Of a stretch of DNA of 64,000 nt, positions 9,003-16,011 are shown piece after piece. Source of the DNA: Acidilobus sp. 7A (GTDB lineage: Archaea; Thermoproteota; Thermoprotei_A; Sulfolobales; Acidilobaceae); assembly GCF_003431325.1 (NCBI RefSeq), contig NZ_CP010515.1, forward strand, positions 124,001 to 188,000, given 5' to 3'. The notes under the pieces were generated by a model. That model ran no database searches. It was not told the origin of the DNA and was given only the letters and a program-made list of their open reading frames with translations. The position numbers and the translations under genes are program-made. Positions within the stretch are counted from its first letter, which is position 1. Each line of letters starts with the position of its first letter.

Positions 9003-9094
9003 TTCAGAACCTATAGAGGGATGACGGACCTCGCCACTCGCGGGGAGGGACCAGCGCGTTTTAACTTTGGGCGACACAGCACCTGGGAATAGGC

Positions 9095-9541
9095 TTGAGC
9101 GAGGAGGGAAACAAGTACGACGTGAGGAAGGACCCGAAGGTAATAAAGATAATGACCCAGCTCATGGCCCAGGGGGCCGTGATGCTTGAGCAGACCTGCC
9201 CCATATGTGGCCTCCCCCTCTTCAGGCTCAAGAACGGCGACGTCGTCTGCCCGCTCCACGGCAAGGTGTACATAGTTAACAGCGACGAGGAGGCTCGAGA
9301 GGTCGAGATAGACGAGACGCTTAGGAGGCTCGAGTACTTCGCCAGCGTCAGGCTGAGGGAGCTCATGGACAAGGGGGACGTGAGCGAGGCGGGGGACCTG
9401 CTCTCAATAATGGAGCAGGCCGAGAGGGTCATGAGGCTGAGACTCGAGAGGCTCTCGCCGAAGCCTCAGCAGCCGCAGCCCAGGCCTGCCCCACAGCAGG
9501 CGAGGAGGGCCAGCGAGGAGGAGGGCGAGGAGGAGGGCTAG
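9095..9541 (+). CDS. UPF0148 / Sjogren-autoantigen-1-like zinc protein
   Basis: A 148-residue protein with a zinc-ribbon-like CPICGLPLF...VVCPLHG pair near residues 35-57. The residues just before it (VIKIMTQLMAQGAVML) are typical of the UPF0148/autoantigen p27 family, which is widespread in Crenarchaeota and of unknown function. A helical segment follows, then a low-complexity tail rich in Pro/Gln and then Glu. The TTG start at 9095 is about 30 nt after a TATA-like cgttttaac (9057-9065), as expected for a leaderless message. Its stop overlaps the stop of the convergent next gene at a shared ctag. Confidence 0.75.
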   Translation: MSEEGNKYDVRKDPKVIKIMTQLMAQGAVMLEQTCPICGLPLFRLKNGDVVCPLHGKVYIVNSDEEAREVEIDETLRRLEYFASVRLRELMDKGDVSEAGDLLSIMEQAERVMRLRLERLSPKPQQPQPRPAPQQARRASEEEGEEEG

Positions 9542-10164
9542 GCGCCGGCCTGCCTCGTCAGCCTCGAGAGGAGCGGCGACAGCTTCATGAGGCCGCTCTC
9601 GTCGTCCGGGGTCTCAGGCAGCACTAGCCTGACGCTCTCAAGCTTCAGAGCATTCATGAGGGCCCCCAGGAGCCTCGCGGACCCTCTGCCCCACAGCACG
9701 TCCCTCGCCCCCTCCAGCAGCTCCCTGGCGAGCCCGGGCACGGCAACGTCAAGTACCCTGAGTATGTTCATGCCGTTCACCTTCAGCTCTCCCCCCTCTA
9801 CCTTGCCTATCACGTAGGCGTAGAGGGCCCTGCCCCTTGGGGACCTCTCGCAGCGGCCGCTGTTGGCCCTGCACTCGAGGTAGTCGACCGGGACCCAGCC
9901 GTCCACGTGCATGAGCTCGGCCTCCGTCAGGGAGAGCCTGAGGCTGAAGGTCACGGCCCTGTACCTGTAGATCACGTAGTCCTCCCTGCTCAGCTCCTCG
10001 GCGTCCTCCCAGAAGGCCCTGGCCTGGTACTGGTTCAGCTCAAGCCTCTGGAGAACCCTGCCCGTCACGAGGGGCGGGTCCCTGCACCTCAGCCCCCTCT
10101 CCCTGCAGGCGTCGAGGAGGAGTATCGCGGCGTCTATCATTGTGGAGAGGGATGTCCTCCTCAA
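9538..10164 (-). CDS. Hypothetical protein, unrecognised
   Basis: A 208-residue soluble, mostly helical protein that I do not recognise. Two cysteines flank DYLECRANSGRC and two more lie near the N-terminus (CRERGLRC), so metal or disulfide binding is possible. The start is TTG at 10164 or the in-frame ATG at 10140. The AGGAGG just inside the TTG start lies about 15 nt before the ATG, which does not decide between them. It shares a divergent promoter region (10190-10227) with the transporter relic to the right. The gene is supported by codon style and by an uninterrupted frame between two neighbours. Confidence 0.6.
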   Translation of the reverse strand: MRRTSLSTMIDAAILLLDACRERGLRCRDPPLVTGRVLQRLELNQYQARAFWEDAEELSREDYVIYRYRAVTFSLRLSLTEAELMHVDGWVPVDYLECRANSGRCERSPRGRALYAYVIGKVEGGELKVNGMNILRVLDVAVPGLARELLEGARDVLWGRGSARLLGALMNALKLESVRLVLPETPDDESGLMKLSPLLSRLTRQAGA

Positions 10165-10189
10165 GGTCTCTCACGCCTAAGGGCGCTGG

Positions 10190-10227
10190 CCTTAATTTAA
10201 AGCTTTAACCTAAGGTTTTAAGTAGGC
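10190..10227. promoter_or_regulatory. Divergent promoter region
   Basis: The AT-rich stretch contains taatttaaagc and ggttttaagt, TATA-like boxes that can serve the minus-strand hypothetical gene and the plus-strand EamA-type gene starting at 10250. Confidence 0.45.
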
Positions 10228-10249
10228 ATTCTACAGGCCCTGGGGAGCC

Positions 10250-11078
10250 ATGGACAGGACAAGCGCTGGCTGGATGGCAGTTTACGTGGCCGGCTCGTCG
10301 CTGCTCTACTTCTTTGTTAAGGAGGGGCTGCTCTACGCGAGCCCCCTGGCCTTCACCGTGCTCAGGTTCGCGCTGTCAGCCCTTGTGATGCTGCCCTGTC
10401 GAGGCGCCTCACCCTGGGCATGGACGTGGCCTCCTGGCTGCCCTGGCGGCCTCGAGCTCGGTTGTGTGGGCCTGGGGCCTCTCCCTTGTGGAGCCGGCGA
10501 CCTCAGCAAGCATAAGCTACTTCATGCCATTTATAGCAATGATAATGGGTTACCTGGCCCTGGGCGAGGGCCTTAGCAGGAGGGGGGCGACGGGCGTCGC
10601 AATAGGGGCTGTTGGCGTCTTGCTTTACGCCGTCGCGTCCCTGAGGACAAGGAGCTCCGCCCTCGGCGTCGCCCTGACCCTTCTGAACACCGTCCTCTGG
10701 GCTGGCTACACGGTGCTCTACAGGGTCATAGCTGTCAGAAGGGGAGGGAGTGTTGACATGTCCTCAGTCAACCTCACCATGTTCGTCCTCGGCACAGCCA
10801 TTATGCTCCCCTTCCTGGCCCTCGACCCCGCTCCCCTGAGGCTCAACGTTAAGCTCGCCGAGAGCCTCGCGTGGGCCTCAACCCTTGGAGGGGCCCTCCA
10901 GTTCCTCTCCTGGAGCAAGGTCCTCGAGAGGATGAGGGTCTCCACCGCAACGCTGCTGAGCTACTCGGTGCCGGCCGTGGCCGCTGGCATACAGGCGGCC
11001 GTGGGGGAGCCCATAAACGTAGTGCAGGCCGCCGGCCTCGGGGTCATGGTGCTCGGGGCCTTCGTTGCCTTGAGCTAA
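10250..11078 (+). pseudogene. EamA/DMT-family permease, frame disrupted
   Basis: Drug/metabolite-type transporter of about 275 residues broken into at least three frames. The first segment (10250 to about 10392) encodes two membrane helices ending LSALVMLP. A short middle segment (about 10396-10435) reads LSRRLTLGMDVASW in a second frame. The rest (about 10431-11078, third frame) reads LLAALAASSSVVWAWGLSL and continues through EamA repeats ending VMVLGAFVALS. Outside the 40-bp disrupted zone the sequence looks conserved, so this is either a young pseudogene or a sequencing/assembly error. EamA proteins export amino acids or other small metabolites; the substrate here is unknown. A TATA-like ggttttaag lies about 35 nt before the start. 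Confidence 0.7.
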
Positions 11079-11111
11079 AGCTTAAAGGCGCGCCATAGAG
11101 CCCCCTCTACG

Positions 11112-12470
11112 GTGACGGCTGTGTCGGAGATACAGATAACGCCCGTCAGGCAGCCGAGGTGGTCGTCGGTCCACAGCCACATAAGGGGCCTTGGCCTTGA
11201 CAAGAACGGGAAGGCCCTGCTGGCGGCCGACGGCATGATAGGGCAGACCGAGGCCAGGGAGGCGGCGGGAGTCGTAGTTGGGATGGTCAAGGAGGGCAGG
11301 CTGGGCGGCAAGGGGGTCCTGATAGTAGGCCCCAGCGGCACAGGCAAGACAGCCATAGCCGTCGCCATGGCTAGGGAGCTGGGGGAGGACACGCCCTTCG
11401 TCGCAGTGAACGGGGCCGAGGTGCTTGCAGCCGAGAACAAGGCGGAGTTCCTGATGCAGGCCCTGAGGAGGGCAGTGGGTGTGAGGATGAGGGATGAGAG
11501 GGAGGTGGTGACGGGCGTCGTCACCGACCTCAAGTACATCAAGAGGACCTCCCCGTTCTCGCCCCTGCCTGTCCTGGGAGGTGCTAAGGTGACGCTTGAG
11601 ACCAAGGACGACTCTGGCACCTTCACGGTTGGCCCGGAGGTCGCCCAGCAGTTCCAGGAGCTCGGCATAAGGAAGGGCGACGTGATAATAATTGACATCA
11701 ACACGGGCGAGGTGAGGAGGCTTGGCAGGGTGGCAGAGAAGGCCGCCGTCAAATACGACATAGACGTAGCAGGGAGCGTCGAGGTTCCGAGCGGCAAGGT
11801 GAGGTCGAGGAGGGAGATAGTTAGGACGCTCACGCTTCACGACATAGACGCCTCGATAGCGGCCCAGAGGGCTGCCTTCACCATATTCGGCTTCCTGAGG
11901 GAGGAGAGCGCCATAAGCGACGAGGTCAGGGCCAGGACCGATGAGCTCGTCAAGAAGCTGAGGGACGACGGGAAGGCGGAGCTCGTGCCCGGCATACTAT
12001 TCATAGACGACGCGCACATGCTTGACATAGAGGCCTACAGCTTCCTGACGAAGGCCATGGAGGGCGAGTTCGCCCCGATAATGGTGCTGGCAACAAACAG
12101 GGGCATGACGACCATAAGGGGCACCGAGGAGGTGTCGCCCCACGGGATGCCGAGGGACCTGCTTGACAGGCTGCTGATAATAACGACGAGGCCCTACACA
12201 GAGGACGAGGTAAGGGAGATAATAAAGGTCAGGGCCTCCGAGGAGGACGTGGAGCTCAGTGACGACGCCCTTGCGGCCCTAACTAAGATAGGCGTTGAGA
12301 GGAGCCTGAGGTACTCTGTGCAGCTGCTTCAGCCCGCAAAGCTCGTTGCCGAGAGGAGAGGGTCAAGCAGGGTTGAGGCCAGCGACGTGGAGCAGGTGTC
12401 AAAGCTGTTCGTGGACCTCAGGACCAGCATAGACTACGTGGAGAAGTACAAGGACCTCCTCCTGCGCTGA
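11112..12470 (+). CDS. TIP49/RuvBL-type AAA+ ATPase
   Basis: A 452-residue archaeal homologue of eukaryotic RuvBL1/2 (TIP49/Pontin-Reptin). The family signature VHSHIRGLGLD sits at the N-terminus. Walker A is GPSGTGKT, Walker B FIDDAHMLDIE, sensor 1 LATNRG and the arginine-finger region LLDRLL. An insertion between Walker A and B (about residues 120-250) corresponds to the OB-fold domain II of the family. In eukaryotes these ATPases assemble chromatin remodellers and box C/D snoRNPs; the archaeal role is unproven. The GTG start at 11112 follows a TATA-like gcttaaagg (11080-11088) by about 28 nt, so the message is probably leaderless. Walker B has DDAH where DEVH is common. Confidence 0.9.
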   Translation: MTAVSEIQITPVRQPRWSSVHSHIRGLGLDKNGKALLAADGMIGQTEAREAAGVVVGMVKEGRLGGKGVLIVGPSGTGKTAIAVAMARELGEDTPFVAVNGAEVLAAENKAEFLMQALRRAVGVRMRDEREVVTGVVTDLKYIKRTSPFSPLPVLGGAKVTLETKDDSGTFTVGPEVAQQFQELGIRKGDVIIIDINTGEVRRLGRVAEKAAVKYDIDVAGSVEVPSGKVRSRREIVRTLTLHDIDASIAAQRAAFTIFGFLREESAISDEVRARTDELVKKLRDDGKAELVPGILFIDDAHMLDIEAYSFLTKAMEGEFAPIMVLATNRGMTTIRGTEEVSPHGMPRDLLDRLLIITTRPYTEDEVREIIKVRASEEDVELSDDALAALTKIGVERSLRYSVQLLQPAKLVAERRGSSRVEASDVEQVSKLFVDLRTSIDYVEKYKDLLLR

Positions 12471-12494
12471 GCCTGGAGGCCTTTTCGCCTCACC

Positions 12495-13511
12495 TTAAAG
12501 GGCCCCAAGCCTCCTGAGCAGCTCCCCCATCGACTCAAGGAAGCCCCTTTCCATGAAGCTCTCAAGCCTCTCGGAGGGCCTCAGCAGGGGCGCGCCCGCG
12601 TACCCCCTGCCCAGCTCCCCCAGGACGCCCAGGAGCCTGTTCACCTGCTCCTCCGGCACCCTGAGGGCGTAGACAGTGTGGGTGCTCGTCTCAGGCCTCC
12701 TCACGTCCTCTATAAGGCCTGCCTCGGAGCACCTGTCGAAGGCGACAAGCATTGAGGCCAGCTTCGTCACGGGCACCCTGTAGGCGTAGCCCCTCAGGCC
12801 GCCTGATGTAATGTACTCCATGACTGACCTGTTGTCAGGCACGAAGACCGGCCCCCTGACCCTTAAGCCCCTCCTCCTGGCCTCCTCCATGAGCCACGAG
12901 ACCCTCTCGTAGCTGCTCCTGCTGTTTGCCTTGGCCACAACCTCAACCGGGGAGTCGTCAACGACCTCCTTGAGGGGCAGGTAGAGCGTGTTGTCGGAGG
13001 TCACGCCCACGTCGGCGACGCTGGCGTAGTCCAGCTCCTCGGCCACCTCGTCGGGCAGCCTGCCGGCCAGGGAGACGCCCATCAGGTCAGGGGCCACAAT
13101 GACCAGCCCCCTTCCCCTCGACAGGGCGTCCATTATGAACCTGGCCATGTGCTCGGCCCTGTCCCCCTCGGGGACCTCAGCTACCCTCTCGTACTCGTAT
13201 ATCTCGGCAAAGTTGAAGGAGCTGAGGAGGGCGCTAAGTATGGGCACCTCGTCAACGCTGGGCTCGTGGACGCTCTTGACGAGAAGGGACACCTCCCTGC
13301 TGGCGGGGGCCTCTGGCGGCGAGTACTCCTTGAGCTCCACCGTGGCCCTGTAGACCCTTGAGGTCATGTATATGTCCTTGAGCTCCTCGGCGCACTCCTC
13401 AAGCGAGACCTTCAACTGGGCTGCCGCTCTAGACTTAACTGCCAGAGATTTTATGTGAAGTGCCGTACTGTAGCAGTTTTGATTTTCATAGTTCACGTGA
13501 TACGTTTTCAT
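12495..13511 (-). CDS. Hypothetical protein, unrecognised
   Basis: A long uninterrupted frame (338 residues as an ATG ORF) that I cannot assign. The body is soluble, alpha/beta, with acidic segments; there is no membrane helix or obvious motif. The N-terminal 32 residues (from MKTYHVNYENQNCYS) come from AT-richer DNA unlike the rest. A TATA-like cataaaatc (minus strand, about 13447-13455) falls inside that region, so the true start may be the TTG at 13415, giving a protein of about 306 residues. On the other hand, a GGTGAGG just upstream of 13511 supports the ATG. It converges with the TIP49 gene over a 24-nt gap. Confidence 0.6.
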   Translation of the reverse strand: MKTYHVNYENQNCYSTALHIKSLAVKSRAAAQLKVSLEECAEELKDIYMTSRVYRATVELKEYSPPEAPASREVSLLVKSVHEPSVDEVPILSALLSSFNFAEIYEYERVAEVPEGDRAEHMARFIMDALSRGRGLVIVAPDLMGVSLAGRLPDEVAEELDYASVADVGVTSDNTLYLPLKEVVDDSPVEVVAKANSRSSYERVSWLMEEARRRGLRVRGPVFVPDNRSVMEYITSGGLRGYAYRVPVTKLASMLVAFDRCSEAGLIEDVRRPETSTHTVYALRVPEEQVNRLLGVLGELGRGYAGAPLLRPSERLESFMERGFLESMGELLRRLGAL

Positions 13512-13790
13512 CGCCTCACCCTTATTTCCCGCGCCCCGCCCGGGTTTTCATCGGGCCTGAGGACTCAGGGCCGCCCCAGGGGCCTCACATCTTGAGCGTC
13601 CTGTTACATACCTCCTGTGTATGTTGTGTTATAGTAATACCTTTGAACCTATACGAAAGCCAAAACAGCTACGAAGGACGGATCTGCATCGGCTCCCTAT
13701 TTGAGGCACTAATAACAATGAAATAGTGTAAAGGGCTTCCATTTTCATGAAGAGCGCCCAGCCTCCCCCAGGCGGTCAGGCCTCAGGTGT
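13512..13790. other. AT-rich intergenic stretch, no gene seen
   Basis: From about 13600 to 13760 the base composition falls well below the surroundings. The motif ttttcat recurs at the left end and near 13742, and ttttcatcg is repeated around 13506 and 13545. A segment at 13652-13675 reads YESQNSYE and partly mirrors, on the opposite strand, the YENQNCYS codons at 13467-13490. This suggests a decayed insertion, but no recognisable gene or transposase remains. Confidence 0.35.
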
Positions 13791-14273
13791 TTAAGCTTTA
13801 GCCAGCCTCTCGTCAAACTCTATCCTGAGCCCCCTTAGGGCCCTCATTACTGAGTCCCTGTAGGCCTCGACCCTCTCCCTGGGCACCTTGGCCTCGGCCT
13901 GCCTGAGCACCAGGTCCTCAACGACGGCGTACTTCTTGTAGGTCTCGTTCAGCCTCCTCCAGTCAATGCCCTTAAGGGCCTGCTCCACCTCGGGGTCCCT
14001 CTTTATTATGTCGGCCAGCATGAGCACCGATATTATGGGGTAGCCCACGTAGCCCCTTAGCTTAGTGCCGTTGTCGTCGCTGTAGGCCCTGAGCGCCTTT
14101 CCCTCCTTTACTACCTTCACGTGGTACCTCCTGTCGCCCTCGCTGCTCGTCACCACCGCCTCAAGCACGTCAGGGCTGAGGGTGCTCAGCATCTGCACCC
14201 TGCCGTCAGCTATGGCCCCGGCCGCCTCGAGGACCTTTATCCTTGGGGGCTGCCTGAGCGTGAGCCTCACCAC
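13791..14273 (-). CDS. Conserved crenarchaeal hypothetical protein
   Basis: A 160-residue soluble protein beginning MVRLTLRQPPRIKVLEAAG. The opening PPRIKVLEAxGxIADGRV followed by SSEGDRRYHVKV and YSDDNGTKLRGYVGYPI has the feel of a conserved crenarchaeal family seen next to housekeeping genes, but I know no function for it. There are no cysteines, signal peptide or membrane helix. It is divergent from the creatininase-family gene, with an AT-rich promoter (cttaaattttag, 14273-14284) between them. Confidence 0.65.
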   Translation of the reverse strand: MVRLTLRQPPRIKVLEAAGAIADGRVQMLSTLSPDVLEAVVTSSEGDRRYHVKVVKEGKALRAYSDDNGTKLRGYVGYPIISVLMLADIIKRDPEVEQALKGIDWRRLNETYKKYAVVEDLVLRQAEAKVPRERVEAYRDSVMRALRGLRIEFDERLAKA

Positions 14274-14284
14274 TTAAATTTTAG
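14273..14284. promoter_or_regulatory. TATA-like element in a 38-nt divergent gap
   Basis: The sequence cttaaattttag lies immediately upstream of the minus-strand gene at 14273 and about 30 nt before the TTG start at 14312. It fits a leaderless promoter for the plus-strand gene. Confidence 0.5.
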
Positions 14285-14311
14285 TGCCGGCGGCTATAAC
14301 TGGGGTTCGGC

Positions 14312-15106
14312 TTGTCCGAGGTATGGGAGCTCCCGGGAGCCCGCTTCGACTCCTCGCAGAAGGGGGTCGCGGTCATACCCATAGGCTCAGTTGAGAGGCA
14401 CGGGGACCACCTGCCCCTCGGCACCGACGCCATAGAGGCCATCTGGGTCGCCCAGAGGGTCGCCGAGAAGGTAGGGGCACACCTCTTCCCTCCAATCTGG
14501 TACGGCATATCGCCCAGCCTAGCGAGGTTCCCCGGCACTATAAACGTTGAGGCCGACGCCTTCATTGCGTACGTCAGGGGCGTGCTCAAGGAGATAGCAA
14601 GGAACGGCTACAGGCTCATAGTAGTGATAAACGGCCACGGCGGCAACAGCACTGCTATAAGGGTGGCCATGAAGGACGCCGCCTACTCGACAGGGGCGAC
14701 CATAGTAATGTTCGACTGGTGGAGGGACGCCGGCAAGGAGGCGCTCAGGCAGCTCTTCACGGCGCCGGGGCACGCGGGCGAGGACGAGACAAGCGCCATG
14801 CTTTACATAGATGGGAGCCACGTTGACATGGGCGCGGCAAAGGTTAACGCCACCGGCTGGTCGCCCTCTGCGGAGGGGGAGGCCAAGGACCTCAGCGCCC
14901 TGAGGAACTCAATAATCTACCTGCAGGGCGCGGCCATAGAGTCCCCAGCAGTTGACGAGGCCCTGTACCCCCACGCGGTCCTCGGCGACCCAACAAAGGC
15001 CTCAGCTGAAAGGGGAGCAAAGTGGCTTGAGGCTGTGGTTAACGAGATAGTTGACAGGGTCAGGGCGCTTGCGGGCACCCTTGGTGTGCCTCTTCCCCGC
15101 CCCTAA
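14312..15106 (+). CDS. Creatininase-family amidohydrolase
   Basis: A 264-residue member of the creatininase/MftE/FAPy-deformylase superfamily, metal-dependent hydrolases acting on cyclic or linear amides. The metal motifs are complete: SVERHGDHLPLGTDA near residue 26, NGHGGN near 109 and HAGEDETSAML near 154. In archaea, relatives act in riboflavin/F420 synthesis (ArfB) or are uncharacterised. The neighbours (hypothetical, PsiE-like, hut genes) do not settle the substrate. TTG start at 14312. The 3' end overlaps the convergent psiE-like gene by 47 nt. Confidence 0.82.
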   Translation: MSEVWELPGARFDSSQKGVAVIPIGSVERHGDHLPLGTDAIEAIWVAQRVAEKVGAHLFPPIWYGISPSLARFPGTINVEADAFIAYVRGVLKEIARNGYRLIVVINGHGGNSTAIRVAMKDAAYSTGATIVMFDWWRDAGKEALRQLFTAPGHAGEDETSAMLYIDGSHVDMGAAKVNATGWSPSAEGEAKDLSALRNSIIYLQGAAIESPAVDEALYPHAVLGDPTKASAERGAKWLEAVVNEIVDRVRALAGTLGVPLPRP

Positions 15107-15524
15107 ACATGCCGGTTATCACGTAGGCCGCCGCGACCGCCAGGAAAGCCAGGGCCAGCTCCATTATGCTCACCGTGTTTATCTCCTGCTGGGTTATAGA
15201 GGTGGCGACCATCTCCCTGACTATGACTATCATGGCCACCTCAACTATGCTCCTTATTGATATGTAGCCCTCCCTCACACTTATCACTATGGTCCTCATG
15301 AGGTCGGCCGCCAGGAGCATGATAATTACGAGGTCCACCATGATTAATATGGTCACGTGGGCGGCGGCCGTGTTGCCTGAGGACAGCTGCGCCGAGGCTG
15401 TCCTGACCTCCACCATCAGGTCCCAGAGCGAGAGGACCATAACTACTATTATTGCAACGGCTATGATAAGCTCAACTGCAATCAGGAGGAGCCTTGAGGA
15501 CTCTCCAAGGCTCGCTGCCAACAA
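15060..15524 (-). CDS. PsiE-like small membrane protein
   Basis: A 154-residue protein with four membrane helices (about residues 11-33, 52-72, 82-105 and 116-138). The helix spacing and the LLAADLMRTIVISVREGYISIRS-type cytoplasmic loop resemble the phosphate-starvation-inducible PsiE family. The family's biochemical role is unknown. A clear TATA box (aatatatatt, 15554-15563) lies about 30 nt upstream of the ATG, so the message is probably leaderless. The last 16 codons overlap the end of the convergent creatininase-family gene. Confidence 0.6.
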   Translation of the reverse strand: MLAASLGESSRLLLIAVELIIAVAIIVVMVLSLWDLMVEVRTASAQLSSGNTAAAHVTILIMVDLVIIMLLAADLMRTIVISVREGYISIRSIVEVAMIVIVREMVATSITQQEINTVSIMELALAFLAVAAAYVITGMFRGGEEAHQGCPQAP

Positions 15525-15553
15525 ATTTCCCTACAGGTCCCTTGCGGTCGGCA

Positions 15554-15563
15554 AAATATATAT
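15554..15563 (-). promoter_or_regulatory. TATA box of the psiE-like gene
   Basis: The AT-only decamer in GC-rich DNA is 30 nt upstream of the ATG at 15524. It also touches the end of the gene relic at 15564. Confidence 0.55.
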
Positions 15564-15985
15564 TCACGGGTCCTTCATTATCTCCTGTATCCTCTTCCTT
15601 GCCTCCTCAAGCGCCATCGAGTCGCTCGGCTTCGTCGTCCTTGGGTCGAACGGGTACTGGCTCATGACAAGCCTGACGTCCCCCGTCTCAAGCTGAACGA
15701 ACAGCTGGGGGAGCCACGCCATGCCGAGGTCGTCATCGTCGCCGTAGTACCTGGGCAGCCTCCTGGCGGGCCTGTTGCCGAACCTCAGGCAGAGGTTATG
15801 AAAGGGTAGTTGACCTCCCTGACCTCAGGCTTAACTGCCACGGCGCCCCTGAGAATACTCTCGGACTCAGCCAGGGGGCCGACACTATCCCCCCTCCCAT
15901 ATGCCCTCCTCGCGGCGAGGGAGGCCGGGCACCCACGCCGCTCGACAAGCTGGCCCCTGAGAGGCGTTGCCTTCCTGAGGGCCAT
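15564..15985 (-). pseudogene. Frameshifted gene of unknown function
   Basis: Minus-strand reading from ATG 15985 gives a plausible frame up to KPEVREVNYPF near 15795. It then stops, while the +1-shifted frame continues as HNLCLRFGNRPARRLPRY, then a DDDD stretch with GMAWLPQLFVQLETGD, and ends EARKRIQEIMKDP at 15564. The downstream part is clearly coding in style; the upstream part less so. The product would be about 140 residues. I do not recognise it. It could be a frameshift mutation, a sequencing error, or a short gene starting near 15800 without a good start codon. It lies between psiE and hutU with no other gene in the interval. Confidence 0.4.
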
Positions 15986-16011
15986 TAAAGGCGCTCGGGA
16001 AGGGGATTTGA

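Noticed and set aside
11075-11840. Two 252-codon minus-strand frames over the TIP49 gene
   Set aside because: Both are antisense shadows of strongly conserved AAA+ coding sequence.
15289-15696. 135-codon plus-strand frame over psiE and the next gap
   Set aside because: It is antisense to the psiE-like helices; the psiE-like gene has a well-placed TATA box while this frame has none.
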